NCBI GenBank assembly: GCA_024236195.1
Contig: JACKKZ010000002.1
Coordinates: forward strand, 615,906-679,905
DNA from: Sphingomonadaceae bacterium
Lineage (GTDB): Bacteria; Pseudomonadota; Alphaproteobacteria; Sphingomonadales; Sphingomonadaceae
Direction: 5' to 3'
DNA length: 64,000 bases
Every line of letters starts with the position of its first letter. The first letter of the stretch is position 1. Made by a program: the position numbers and the translations under genes. Positions 7,808-16,389 of this stretch are shown piece after piece. The notes under the pieces were generated by a model that saw only the letters and a program-made list of their open reading frames with translations, was not told where the DNA came from and searched no databases.

Positions 7808-9610
7808 CTAGCCCCGATACAAGCCGTCGAGCCGCTCCTGATAGCGTTCGCGGATCTTGTGCCGCCTGATCTTCATGCTCGGCGTCATTTCGTGGTTGTC
7901 GATGCTGAAGGCCTCGTCTGCGAAAGTAAATTGGCGGACCTTTTCGATCACCGACAAGTCCTGGTTCACCCGGTCAATCGCGGCGCGCACGGCGCTGCGG
8001 AAAGCGGGGAGGTCTTGCAGCTTGGCGAGGTCAAACTTCTCGTCATTGGCGCGGGCCCATTCGAGTGCCCATTCGGCGTCGGGGACGATCAGCCCGACAA
8101 TATAGGGCCGCTTGTCGCCCGCCACCATGGCCTGCGCGATTTCGGGCTGTAGCGTCAGCATGCCCTCGATCTTCTGCGGCGCGACATTGTCGCCCTTGTC
8201 ATTGACGATCATGTCCTTCTTGCGGTCGGTGATGACGATCCGCCCGGCTTCGTCGAGATGGCCGATATCGCCGGTGTGGAGCCAGCCATCTACCAAAGTC
8301 CGCTCGGTCTCCGCGCGGTTTTGCCAATAGCCTTTCATCACCAGCTCGCCGCGCACGAGCAGCTCGCCATCTTCAGCGACCTTGACTTCGACCCCGCGCA
8401 TGGGCGGGCCGACTGTATCCATCTTGAGGCCGACCTTGGGCCGGTTGCAGCTGATCACCGGGCCAGCCTCAGTCTGGCCATAGCCTTGCAGCATGGTCAG
8501 CCCCATCGCCTCGAAGAAATTGCCGACATCGGGGTTGAGCGGCGCGCCGCCGGAGACCAGTGCCTTGAGCCGCCCGCCAAAGCGCTGGCGGATTTTCGGG
8601 CGAAGCGTGCGCTCGATCACGGCATTCATCGGCCGGTCGCGCAGGCGCGGCTTGCCGCCTTTGGCGCGCCCGGCAATGGTGAGCGCGCGGTCCATCATGT
8701 AATTGGGGATGCGGCCCTGCTTCTCCACCTGCTTCATGATCCGCGTACGCAGAACCTCGAACAGGCGCGGGACGACGACCATAATGGTCGGGCGCACTTC
8801 CTCGATATTGCTGGCGAGCTTCTCCAGCCCTTCGGAATAATAGATTTCCGCCCCCACCCCGATGGGGAGGTACTGCCCGCCTGTATGTTCATAGGCATGG
8901 CTGAGCGGGAGGAACGAGAGGAAGCGCTCGTCCGTTATCCCGAAATCCTCGGACAGTATTTCACCAGCACCCGCGACATTGCACAATATCGCGCCATGGT
9001 GCTGCAATACCCCGCGCGGCGCGCCGCCAGTGCCGCTGGTATAGATGATGCAGGCGGTGTCATCGCGTTTGATCCCGGCGATCCGCGCTTCCACCGCCTT
9101 GCGAGCGGCGGCGGCGTCACCGGCAGTCATCACGTCCCAGCCATGATAGTCGAACGTGCCCGACTGGTGGCGCTTCAGATCCTCGACCCCGATCACGTGC
9201 TTGGCGATCCCGGTCGATTGGAGCGCGGGATGGAGCGGCTTGAGCAGCTTCTCGGTCGAGACGATCACGGCATGGGCGCTGCTATTGTCGAGGATATGGG
9301 CATGGTCGCGTTCGGTATTGGTGGTGTAGGCGGGCACGGTGATGCAGCTTGCCGCCATGATGGCGAGGTCTGCCATGCACCATTCGGGGCGGTTCTCGCT
9401 TACCAGCACCACCCGGTCGCCATCGGTTAGCCCGATGCGGCGCAGATTCTCTGCCAGCAGGCAGACCGTCTCGGCCGCTTCGCGCCAGCTGATTGTTTGC
9501 CATGTCCCGTCACGCTTGGCCCCAAGGAAGGGCGCATCCCCCTTGGCATCGGCGCGCGACAGGAAGAGTTCGACAAGGTTATTCGCTGTATCGAGATCAG
9601 CCAGGTCCAC
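7808..9610 (-). CDS. long-chain acyl-CoA synthetase, FAA1-type AMP-binding enzyme
   Basis: A 600-residue adenylate-forming enzyme that activates a fatty acid with ATP to acyl-AMP and then to acyl-CoA. The P-loop-like motif IIYTSGTGGAPRGVL lies near residue 190, the GYGQTEAGP motif (A5) near 375, and DGWLHTGDIG (A7) with RKKDMIVNDKGDNVAPQ (A8) near 440-470; the C-terminal A10-type lysine region reads MTPSMKIRR. The length and VVPRLFEVLRTRI block place it in the FAA1/COG1022 group. The exact chain-length preference is unknown. It stands alone and diverges from ggt. Confidence 0.9.
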   Translation of the reverse strand: MDLADLDTANNLVELFLSRADAKGDAPFLGAKRDGTWQTISWREAAETVCLLAENLRRIGLTDGDRVVLVSENRPEWCMADLAIMAASCITVPAYTTNTERDHAHILDNSSAHAVIVSTEKLLKPLHPALQSTGIAKHVIGVEDLKRHQSGTFDYHGWDVMTAGDAAAARKAVEARIAGIKRDDTACIIYTSGTGGAPRGVLQHHGAILCNVAGAGEILSEDFGITDERFLSFLPLSHAYEHTGGQYLPIGVGAEIYYSEGLEKLASNIEEVRPTIMVVVPRLFEVLRTRIMKQVEKQGRIPNYMMDRALTIAGRAKGGKPRLRDRPMNAVIERTLRPKIRQRFGGRLKALVSGGAPLNPDVGNFFEAMGLTMLQGYGQTEAGPVISCNRPKVGLKMDTVGPPMRGVEVKVAEDGELLVRGELVMKGYWQNRAETERTLVDGWLHTGDIGHLDEAGRIVITDRKKDMIVNDKGDNVAPQKIEGMLTLQPEIAQAMVAGDKRPYIVGLIVPDAEWALEWARANDEKFDLAKLQDLPAFRSAVRAAIDRVNQDLSVIEKVRQFTFADEAFSIDNHEMTPSMKIRRHKIRERYQERLDGLYRG

Positions 9611-9741
9611 GGTTCACTCCACTCCATGCGGGCATCTGTGCCTCGCGCCTTGAACGCGATACCTAGTTTGCCTGTTCCGCTGCGGCAAGGTGCGAGCATG
9701 ACGCGTTGCCAGCGGCAAGGGGCGGACCTAAGGGTAGGGCC

Positions 9742-11469
9742 ATGAAACTTGCTCGCCTGTTTGCTTCGCTCCTGCCCGCTTTCGCCCTTGTCGGCTGTGC
9801 CACTGATTCCGGGTCAGTACCTGATATAGCGAGCGCACCGCCGGCGCAGGATACTGTCCAGCCCTTCGTCATTGCCGCCAACCCGCTCGCGGCGCAGGCC
9901 GGGATGGAGGTGCTTGAACGCGGCGGCAGTGCGACCGACGCGGCGGTGGCGGTGCAGGCAATGCTCTCGCTGGTGGAGCCGCAAAGCTCAGGCATGGGGG
10001 GCGGCACATTCATCACCTATTACGAGGCCGCCAGTCGCTCGGTGGTGGTCTATGACGGGCGCGAAACCGCCCCGGCACAGGCGAGCCGGACCATGTTCCT
10101 CGACAATAGCGGCAAACCGCTCGATTTCCGCACGGCGGTAACCAGCGGGCGCGCCACCGGGGTGCCGGGGGCCGTCGCCGCTCTGGCCATGGCGCAGGGG
10201 GAGCATGGCAAATTGCCGTGGAACAGCCTGTTCGGCAGCGCGATTGCAACGGCGCAACAAGGCTTCACCATCACCCCGCGCCTGGGGCGTTTCCTGCAAA
10301 TGGGCTTCCCGCAGCTCTCCGTGCCTGATGCGCAGTCCTATTTCGCGCGGCCCGATGGCACGCGCAAACAGACTGGCGACCGACTCGCCAACCCTGCCTA
10401 TGCCGATTTTCTGACGCGGCTGGCAGAGCAAGGCCCGGATGCGCTCTATCGCGGCAGCACAGCAGCCAAGATCGTCCAGCGCACACGCGAAGCGCCCCTG
10501 GGTGGAACGATGACTATGGCGGATATGGCTGCTTACAAACCGGCCAAGCGGCAGCCGGTCTGCGGCCCATGGCATGAGTACAAGGTCTGCGTTCCCCCGC
10601 CGCCTTCCAGCGGGGCGGCCTTCCTGCAATTGCTCGGCCTGCTGGAGCGGACCGATATTGCCCAGCGCGGCCCGGACGATCCGCAGGCGTGGTATCTCTT
10701 CGCCGAGGCCAGCCGCCTGATGTATGCCGACCGCGACGCCTATTTTGGCGATGGCGATTTTGTTGATGTGCCGATCAAGGGGCTGCTCGACCCTGCCTAT
10801 CTCGACCAGCGCGCAAAGTTGATCGGCCCGCGCGCGGCACAGGATGTCACGGCTGGCGTACCAGAAGGCGTTTCGCCGCCCGTGGCGGACAAGACGCTGG
10901 AACCGGCGGGAACCTCGCATTTCATCGTGCGGGACCGCTGGGGCAATGTTGTTTCCATGACCACCACGGTGGAATCGATCTTCGGCAGCGGCCGCATGGT
11001 CGATGGCTTCTTCCTCAACAACCAGCTGACCGATTTCTCCTTCAACCCGCTCCAGCCCGATGGCAGCGCCGCCCCCAATGCCGTTGCGCCCGGCAAGCGC
11101 CCGCGCAGTTCGATGATCCCGCTCATCATGCTGGACAAGGACGGGAATTTTGCCGGGGCGATTGGCTCGGCAGGCGGCAATTCGATCCTCGCCTATGTTG
11201 GCAAGTCGCTGGTGGCAGCGGTCGATTGGGGTCTGCCGATGCAGGATGCACTGGCGCAGCCAAATTTGATCGCGCGCGGCAATGTGATCGGCGCGGAAGT
11301 GGGCGATTTCGATCCGGCGATTGTCGAAGGGCTGGCTGAGCGCGGCATCACGCTGGTGCCGGGGCAGGGCGAAGATTCCGGCGTCCACGGTGTGCTGATC
11401 CGCGATGGCCGGGTGGATGGCGGCTATGATCCACGGCGCGAGGGGGTTGTGCTGGTGGGGGAGCGTTGA
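9742..11469 (+). CDS. ggt: gamma-glutamyltransferase, lipoprotein form
   Basis: N-terminal nucleophile hydrolase that cleaves the gamma-glutamyl bond of glutathione and related compounds outside the cytoplasm. The 575-residue precursor autocleaves before the catalytic Thr in the AGTSHFIV segment, giving large and small chains. Other family signatures are SGMGGGTF in the large subunit, GNVVSMTTTVESIFGSG after the nucleophile, and NQLTDF with the P-G-K-R-P-R-S-S-M-I-P block. The N-terminus MKLARLFASLLPAFALVGCAT is a lipoprotein signal with Cys20 as the lipidation site. The ATG at 9742 is the start that gives this signal; the frame is open 12 codons further upstream. Confidence 0.92.
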   Translation: MKLARLFASLLPAFALVGCATDSGSVPDIASAPPAQDTVQPFVIAANPLAAQAGMEVLERGGSATDAAVAVQAMLSLVEPQSSGMGGGTFITYYEAASRSVVVYDGRETAPAQASRTMFLDNSGKPLDFRTAVTSGRATGVPGAVAALAMAQGEHGKLPWNSLFGSAIATAQQGFTITPRLGRFLQMGFPQLSVPDAQSYFARPDGTRKQTGDRLANPAYADFLTRLAEQGPDALYRGSTAAKIVQRTREAPLGGTMTMADMAAYKPAKRQPVCGPWHEYKVCVPPPPSSGAAFLQLLGLLERTDIAQRGPDDPQAWYLFAEASRLMYADRDAYFGDGDFVDVPIKGLLDPAYLDQRAKLIGPRAAQDVTAGVPEGVSPPVADKTLEPAGTSHFIVRDRWGNVVSMTTTVESIFGSGRMVDGFFLNNQLTDFSFNPLQPDGSAAPNAVAPGKRPRSSMIPLIMLDKDGNFAGAIGSAGGNSILAYVGKSLVAAVDWGLPMQDALAQPNLIARGNVIGAEVGDFDPAIVEGLAERGITLVPGQGEDSGVHGVLIRDGRVDGGYDPRREGVVLVGER

Positions 11470-11477
11470 GCTTGTTT

Positions 11478-11651
11478 GGGTTCACTCAGAGGCGCGGAGA
11501 AGAAAAGGGAGACGCAAAGAGACCTGTCTTGCGCCGCAGGCAGTCCTCTTTTCCTTTCGCCCAGTGCTGATTTCAGTGGGGGATAGCGGCTGCGCCGCAG
11601 GTACTACTTCCCCGCGTCTCCACTTCCTTCTCAGCGTCTCTGCGTGAAACA
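11478..11651. repeat. inverted-repeat element, TTCACGCAGAGACGC family, copy 1
   Basis: Noncoding stretch between ggt and pyrD bounded by inverted arms. The left arm begins TTCACTCAGAGGCGCGGAG and the right arm ends CTCAGCGTCTCTGCGTGAAAC. A second, better conserved copy lies at 30800-31014. Arms of this kind are widespread in bacterial genomes as intergenic repeats. The centre also holds the block GCTGCGCCGCAGG. Confidence 0.6.
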
Positions 11652-11690
11652 AACGGCGGCATGGCACAGGGGGGTAAGACGAATAGCCTG

Positions 11691-12737
11691 CTACGTGCCT
11701 TCACTCCCCACTGCTTCCGCAATGCTCGCAAAGCCATCGCGCGCCATCAGCTGCTCCAGCCCGCGCGTGATACATTTCGCAATCCCTGGCCCTTCATAGA
11801 CCATGGCGCTGTAAAGCTGGACGAGGCTGGCCCCGGCGCGGATGCGCTCCCATGCGTCGTCCGCATTGACGATGCCGCCCACGCCCACCAGCGGGATGGC
11901 ACCGCCGGTGGCCTTGCGGAAATCACGCAACCGCTCCAGCGCCATGGCTTTGAGGGGCGCACCGGATAGGCCGCCGGTCTCGCCTGCATGGGCGGATTTG
12001 AGGGCCGGGCGCTCGATCGTGGTGTTGGAGATAATCAGCGCGCCCAATTTCTTGTCCATCGCGATCCGGGCAATCGCATCCACGTCCGCGGGCGTCAGGT
12101 CGGGCGCGACCTTGAGGAAGACTGGCGGCGGGTTGTCATGGATCACCGCCGCGCGCGCTTCCAGCACGCCGTCGAGCAGCCCGGTCAGCGCGCCTTCATC
12201 CTGCAGCGCACGCAGGCCCGGCGTGTTGGGGCTGGAGATATTGACGGCGAGATAGGTTGCCAGCGGGGCCATGATCCGCGTCATGGTGGCATAATCTGCC
12301 ACGCGGTCCGCTGCATCCTTGTTCGCCCCGATGTTGATCCCGACCACGCCGGGCCGTGTCCGCCGCGCCGCGAGTCGTTTCGCCGCAGCCTCCGCGCCGC
12401 CATTGTTGAATCCCATGCGGTTGATCACCGCGCGGTCCTCGGTCAGGCGGAACAGGCGCGGCTTGGGATTGCCCGGCTGGGGGAGCGGGGTGATCGAGCC
12501 GACCTCGGCAAAGCCGAAACCGAGGCCAAGCAACGCATCGGGCACTTCGCCATCCTTGTCATACCCGGCGGCCATGCCGAGCGGGTTGGGGAAGCGAATC
12601 CCGGCTACTTGCGTGGCAAGCTTGCCATAGGCTGGCGGCTTGCCCCTGGGCATCAAGCGCAGCGCAGACAGGCTCAGCTGGTGGGCGTCTTCGGGCTGGA
12701 ATGCGAAGATGGCGGGGCGGACAAGGTCGAACAACAT
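11691..12737 (-). CDS. pyrD: dihydroorotate dehydrogenase (quinone), class 2
   Basis: Peripheral inner-membrane flavoenzyme that oxidises dihydroorotate to orotate in pyrimidine synthesis and passes electrons to quinone. The 348 residues start with the short hydrophobic N-terminal helix region of class 2 enzymes (AIFAFQPEDAHQLSL), followed by PNPLGMAAGYDKDGE, NRMGFNNGG and NISSPNTPGLR with the class-2 catalytic serine, and the FMN-phosphate loops GAPLKAMA and GVGGI. It is a single gene; the repeat element at 11478-11651 lies at its 3' side. Confidence 0.95.
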   Translation of the reverse strand: MLFDLVRPAIFAFQPEDAHQLSLSALRLMPRGKPPAYGKLATQVAGIRFPNPLGMAAGYDKDGEVPDALLGLGFGFAEVGSITPLPQPGNPKPRLFRLTEDRAVINRMGFNNGGAEAAAKRLAARRTRPGVVGINIGANKDAADRVADYATMTRIMAPLATYLAVNISSPNTPGLRALQDEGALTGLLDGVLEARAAVIHDNPPPVFLKVAPDLTPADVDAIARIAMDKKLGALIISNTTIERPALKSAHAGETGGLSGAPLKAMALERLRDFRKATGGAIPLVGVGGIVNADDAWERIRAGASLVQLYSAMVYEGPGIAKCITRGLEQLMARDGFASIAEAVGSEGT

Positions 12738-12841
12738 GACTCGCCTATGGCAAGCGCTGGTGGTGCTGTCGAGCGACCAGCAGGGGGCAGAATGCCGGTT
12801 TTACAGCCCATTTTTTAGGAAGATGACAGTTTTGGTCATGC

Positions 12842-12991
12842 CGGGAACGTTCCCAATGTCGAATCCATACAATCTTGAATCAGCCCTTTGGCCTAACACG
12901 GACTTGCGACCCGAAGGGCTCGAGGCAGTGATGCAACGAGTTCCTCAACTTCAAGGGGCGGTTTCCGATAGCGGGAGCCGCCTCTTTTTTT
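12842..12991 (+). ncRNA. candidate small RNA or leader with intrinsic terminator
   Basis: The 335 bases between pyrD and the AraC-type gene contain no convincing ORF but do contain a perfect 12-base palindrome, GGGAACGTTCCC (12842-12853), a TACAAT (-10-like, 12868-12873) and a strong rho-independent terminator: GGGGCGG (12955-12961) pairs with CCGCCTC (12978-12984), followed by seven T. Transcription from the -10 would yield an RNA of about 110 nucleotides ending before the AraC gene. It could be a free sRNA or a terminated leader of that gene. The palindrome at the -35 position is a possible LacI-type operator. Confidence 0.4.
12955..12991 (+). terminator. rho-independent terminator upstream of the AraC-type gene
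   Basis: Seven-base-pair GC stem (one G-T pair) formed by GGGGCGG and CCGCCTC, followed directly by TTTTTTT. It is oriented to stop plus-strand transcription about 80 bases before the regulator gene. Confidence 0.75.
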
Positions 12992-13072
12992 GGCGCTTCT
13001 TGAGCCAGAAGGCTGGCCCAATGGCCATAACCATCCGCAATTCTGCTTATTTGGCTGTTGCCTAAACTGGCA

Positions 13073-14041
13073 ATGCTGTCACATATCCCGTTCTATCAGG
13101 GGCTTGGCAAACAGGGGGATGGCCGCAAGGCCATGCGCGCTTTCGTGACAGCTGCATCGTCGCCATACACTTTCAGCTTCCTGCCTGCCCCGGCGGACCT
13201 GCAGCCCTATGTGAATGCGCTTTATGTGTTCGGCACCGGGCGTGAGCGGCTGGAAGAATGCCTGCCGGCCTATTCCGCTCAGCTGGCAATCTGGGTTTCG
13301 GGCAAGGCGGAGCTTGACCTGCCCAATCCGGCAATTGGCGAAATTGGCGATATCTACTTCCTTGCCCCGCAGATGAAAGCGACGCCTTTCGTCGCGCATG
13401 GGCCGGTGCATGGGCTGGGGGTATCACTCACCGCGCAGGGCTGGGCTGCGCTGGCGGGGCGGCCGGTCGATGAATGCCACAGTCGACAGCTTGCCCCGGA
13501 TGCCTGCCTGCCAGAGGAAATGGCGCGGCGGCTGGACCAGTTGCTCGCCCTTCGGCGCGAAGGGCAGATCACCGATTCCGCGCTGGCGGAAGGGCTGGCA
13601 GAGGCGGTGCGCGCCGGCATCTCCCCCTTGTCCGAGCGCCACGCGGCCTTGCTGCGCACGACCTTCGAATGGCTGGGGGAAAGCTGGTCGCCGCGGGTGG
13701 AGGATCTCTATGCCCGCCTGCCCTTTTCCCAGCGCCAGGCACAACGGCTGATCGTGCGTTTCTTTGGCCAGCCGCCCGCCACGCTGATGCGCCGCTATCG
13801 CGCGATCCGCGCGGCGACGTTCCTGTCCATGCCGCAGGTGCCATCCTTCATCCTCGAACAGATTCGTGATGCCTATTACGATCAGGCGCATTTCATCCGC
13901 GATATTCGGGAATTCACCGGGCGTACCCCCTCGCGGCTGGGGCCGGATGAAGACACGGTGGTGAAGGATATGCTCAGCCCTGCCGGGCACGGATTGGTCG
14001 ATCCCTTCGCGGCGACCGAGAATGAGCAGATCTATGAGTAA
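13073..14041 (+). CDS. AraC family transcriptional regulator
   Basis: DNA-binding regulator of 322 residues from the ATG at 13073; a shorter form from the ATG at 13133 is plausible because conserved-looking sequence starts only at MRAFVTAASSPYTF. The first 180 residues resemble the N-terminal effector part seen in sphingomonad AraC proteins (DUF6597-like), and the C-terminal 100 residues form the two-HTH AraC domain: YARLPFSQRQAQRLIVRFFG, then YDQAHFIRDIREFTGRTPSRL with the typical family ending. The target and inducer are unknown. It follows the terminator-bearing candidate RNA and precedes the suf regulator. Confidence 0.85.
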   Translation: MLSHIPFYQGLGKQGDGRKAMRAFVTAASSPYTFSFLPAPADLQPYVNALYVFGTGRERLEECLPAYSAQLAIWVSGKAELDLPNPAIGEIGDIYFLAPQMKATPFVAHGPVHGLGVSLTAQGWAALAGRPVDECHSRQLAPDACLPEEMARRLDQLLALRREGQITDSALAEGLAEAVRAGISPLSERHAALLRTTFEWLGESWSPRVEDLYARLPFSQRQAQRLIVRFFGQPPATLMRRYRAIRAATFLSMPQVPSFILEQIRDAYYDQAHFIRDIREFTGRTPSRLGPDEDTVVKDMLSPAGHGLVDPFAATENEQIYE

Positions 14042-14101
14042 CTGCTAACGACTCGCAACAAGCGGTTTTCCATTGAAAGAGCCAATTTGCGTGCATAGGT
14101 G

Positions 14102-14126
14102 AATTCGGAACAAATTGGTCCGAATT
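14102..14126. promoter_or_regulatory. 25-base palindrome, likely operator of the suf regulator
   Basis: AATTCGGA-N9-TCCGAATT, with inner bases also symmetric, so that 11 of 12 base pairs of the dyad match. It ends six bases before the Rrf2 gene ATG (14133). The position suggests direct autoregulation of the suf operon by the Rrf2 protein, as IscR and related regulators do. Binding is inferred. Confidence 0.6.
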
Positions 14127-14132
14127 GAGAAT

Positions 14133-14555
14133 ATGCGCCTTTCCAACCTTGCCGACTATGCTGTCGTCACCATGAGCGCCGCCGCGCGCCATTGCGGTGG
14201 CGGGCGCGTGTCTGCTGCGGAACTGGCGCAGGAAACGGGCCTTCCCGCCCCCACCGTGCAGAAGCTGGTGAGCAAGCTGGTTAGCGCGGGTCTGCTCCGC
14301 TCCGTGCGCGGGGCGCATGGCGGGCTGCAACTCGCCCGCCCGGCAGCGGCGATCACGCTGGCCGATATTGTCGAGGCGGTGGAAGGGCCGATTGCGCTTA
14401 CCGCCTGTGTCGACGGGGCGGAATGTTCAGTCGATCATAATTGCACCGTCAAACCGCATTGGCCCGTGGTCAATGAAGCGCTGCGCAGCGCGCTCGCCAG
14501 CGTGCCGCTGACGCAACTGGCGCGACTGGAAATCCCGGAACAGGAACCGGCATGA
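14133..14555 (+). CDS. Rrf2 family Fe-S-type regulator of the suf operon
   Basis: A 140-residue winged-helix regulator of the Rrf2 family. The N-terminal HTH ([14 protein letters not shown]...[23 protein letters not shown]) and the wing [15 protein letters not shown] are typical. Three cysteines in the pattern C-x5-C-x5-C ([14 protein letters not shown]) match the Fe-S ligand loop of IscR-like sensors, so it probably senses cluster status and controls suf. The start at 14133 follows the operator palindrome; the frame opens earlier but would run through it. It overlaps sufB by four bases. Whether it represses or activates cannot be read here. Confidence 0.88.
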   Translation: MRLSNLADYAVVTMSAAARHCGGGRVSAAELAQETGLPAPTVQKLVSKLVSAGLLRSVRGAHGGLQLARPAAAITLADIVEAVEGPIALTACVDGAECSVDHNCTVKPHWPVVNEALRSALASVPLTQLARLEIPEQEPA

Positions 14556-16051
14556 GCGAAGAACTAGACATTCAGGATCGTGAAGCCCGCGAAGCAGCCG
14601 CCAAGGCGGCTGACTATGAACATGGCTGGTCGAGCGAAATCGAAACCGAATTTGCGGAAAAGGGGCTGAACGAAGACACCGTCCGCTTTATCTCGGCGAA
14701 GAAGAACGAGCCCGAATGGATGCTCGAATGGCGGCTCAAGGCCTTCCGCTTGTGGCAGACCATGGAAGAGCCGAACTGGGCCAAGCTCGGCTATCCGCCA
14801 ATCGACTACCAGGATGCCTATTACTACGCAGCGCCGAAGAAAAAGGTGGAGCTGGATTCGCTCGACGAGCTCGATCCGGAGATCAAGGCGGTCTATGACA
14901 AGCTCGGCATCCCTCTGGCAGAGCAGGAATTGCTCGCCAATGTGAAGGGTGCCCGCAACCCCAAGGCGGAAAAGAAGATCGCGGTCGACGCCGTGCTCGA
15001 TAGTGTGTCCGTCGCCACCACTTTCCGCAAGGAACTGGAAGCCGCCGGGGTCATCTTCCGCTCGATCAGCGAGGCAATCCGCGAATATCCCGAGCTGGTG
15101 AAAAAGTGGCTGGGCAAAGTAGTGCCCATGCATGACAATTACTTTGCCACGCTCAATTGCGCGGTCTTTTCCGACGGAACCTTCGTCTACATCCCCGAAG
15201 GTGTCCGCTGCCCGATGGAACTCTCCACCTATTTCCGCATCAATGCGGAGAATACCGGCCAGTTCGAACGCACGCTGATCGTGGCGGAGAAGGGCAGCTA
15301 CGTCTCCTATCTCGAAGGCTGCACCGCCCCGATGCGCGATGAAAACCAGCTCCACGCCGCGGTGGTGGAACTGGTCGCGATGGAAGATGCGGAGATCAAA
15401 TACTCCACCGTGCAGAACTGGTATCCCGGCGATGCCGAGGGGAAGGGCGGGATCTATAATTTCGTCACCAAACGCGGATTGTGCCAGGGCGCGCGCAGCA
15501 AGATCAGCTGGACGCAGGTGGAAACCGGCAGCGCGGTGACATGGAAATATCCCAGCTGTGTGCTGAACGGCGAAGATTCGGTTGGCGAATTCTACTCGGT
15601 TGCGGTCACCAATAATTACCAACAGGCCGATACCGGCACCAAGATGATCCATAACGGTAAAGGCAGCCGTAGTACGATCATCTCCAAGGGGATTTCTGCT
15701 GGCAAGAGCAACAACACCTATCGCGGCCTCGTCCGCGTGGGCGCCAATGCTGATAATGTCCGCAATTTCACGCAGTGTGACAGCCTGCTGCTCGGCTCCA
15801 CATGCGGCGCGCATACTGTGCCCTATATCGAAGTGAAGAACCCCAGCGCGCAGATCGAACACGAAGCCACTACCAGCAAGATCAGCGAAGACCAGCTCTT
15901 CTACGCCATGCAGCGCGGGCTGGGCGAGGAAGAGGCCGTGGCGCTGATCGTCAACGGCTTCGCGAAGGAAGTACTGAAAGAACTGCCGATGGAATTCGCG
16001 GTGGAAGCGCAGAAACTGCTGGCGATTTCGCTTGAGGGGAGCGTGGGGTGA
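14552..16051 (+). CDS. sufB: Fe-S cluster assembly scaffold subunit SufB
   Basis: A 499-residue subunit of the cytosolic SufBC2D complex on which new Fe-S clusters are built. It has the SufB/SufD beta-helix core, with [23 protein letters not shown] near residue 170, the [29 protein letters not shown] block near 203-231, SYLEGCTAP near 252 and the C-terminal [14 protein letters not shown] region. The length is normal for alphaproteobacteria. It is the second gene of the operon and overlaps the regulator (ATGA) and the next small gene (TGATG). sufC follows only after four other genes and a repeat. Confidence 0.96.
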   Translation: MSEELDIQDREAREAAAKAADYEHGWSSEIETEFAEKGLNEDTVRFISAKKNEPEWMLEWRLKAFRLWQTMEEPNWAKLGYPPIDYQDAYYYAAPKKKVELDSLDELDPEIKAVYDKLGIPLAEQELLANVKGARNPKAEKKIAVDAVLDSVSVATTFRKELEAAGVIFRSISEAIREYPELVKKWLGKVVPMHDNYFATLNCAVFSDGTFVYIPEGVRCPMELSTYFRINAENTGQFERTLIVAEKGSYVSYLEGCTAPMRDENQLHAAVVELVAMEDAEIKYSTVQNWYPGDAEGKGGIYNFVTKRGLCQGARSKISWTQVETGSAVTWKYPSCVLNGEDSVGEFYSVAVTNNYQQADTGTKMIHNGKGSRSTIISKGISAGKSNNTYRGLVRVGANADNVRNFTQCDSLLLGSTCGAHTVPYIEVKNPSAQIEHEATTSKISEDQLFYAMQRGLGEEEAVALIVNGFAKEVLKELPMEFAVEAQKLLAISLEGSVG

Positions 16052-16389
16052 TGCCCCGCCTCCCCCTGCTCCTTGTGACCGCGATGGCCTGCATCGCCTC
16101 TGCCGCTTGTGGCAGGCAGGCAACGGCAGAACCAAGTTCCTGCGTCGAGGAAGCGAAAACCCTGCTCAATCAAAGGGGCATCGCGATCAAAGCCAAGGTT
16201 GAAGCCATCCAAACGCGCTTCCCCGAACCCACCGGATCCTTGGAAGAAACCAGCGCCTTTGCTGACCTCATGTCTGAAACGGAAATATGGGAAAACCGCA
16301 TCCGTGTGGCCGTCCAGCGCTGTCCTGAGGCGGCTGCGATGGTCAAACAGCGGGCTAGGGAAGTGCCTATCAGGGTGGTGCGGCCGTGA
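16051..16389 (+). CDS. exported small protein in the suf operon, unknown function
   Basis: A 112-residue protein with an N-terminal signal sequence ([21 protein letters not shown]). The cysteine after SAA could be a lipidation site, though the lipobox is weak. The mature part contains two further cysteines (SSCVEE and QRCPEAA) about 60 residues apart and is charged and helical. I recognise no domain. It starts in the TGATG that ends sufB and overlaps the DUF559 gene by four bases. An exported protein among cytosolic Suf factors suggests acquired, not functional, linkage. Confidence 0.6.
   Translation: MPRLPLLLVTAMACIASAACGRQATAEPSSCVEEAKTLLNQRGIAIKAKVEAIQTRFPEPTGSLEETSAFADLMSETEIWENRIRVAVQRCPEAAAMVKQRAREVPIRVVRP

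Noticed and set aside
12640..13065. A plus-strand ORF across the pyrD-AraC gap
   Set aside because: The frame crosses the rho-independent terminator and begins antisense to pyrD; the translation has no recognisable features.
14564..16135. A 523-codon minus-strand ORF opposite sufB
   Set aside because: Antisense to an unmistakable SufB; composition shows a His/Arg-rich shadow frame.
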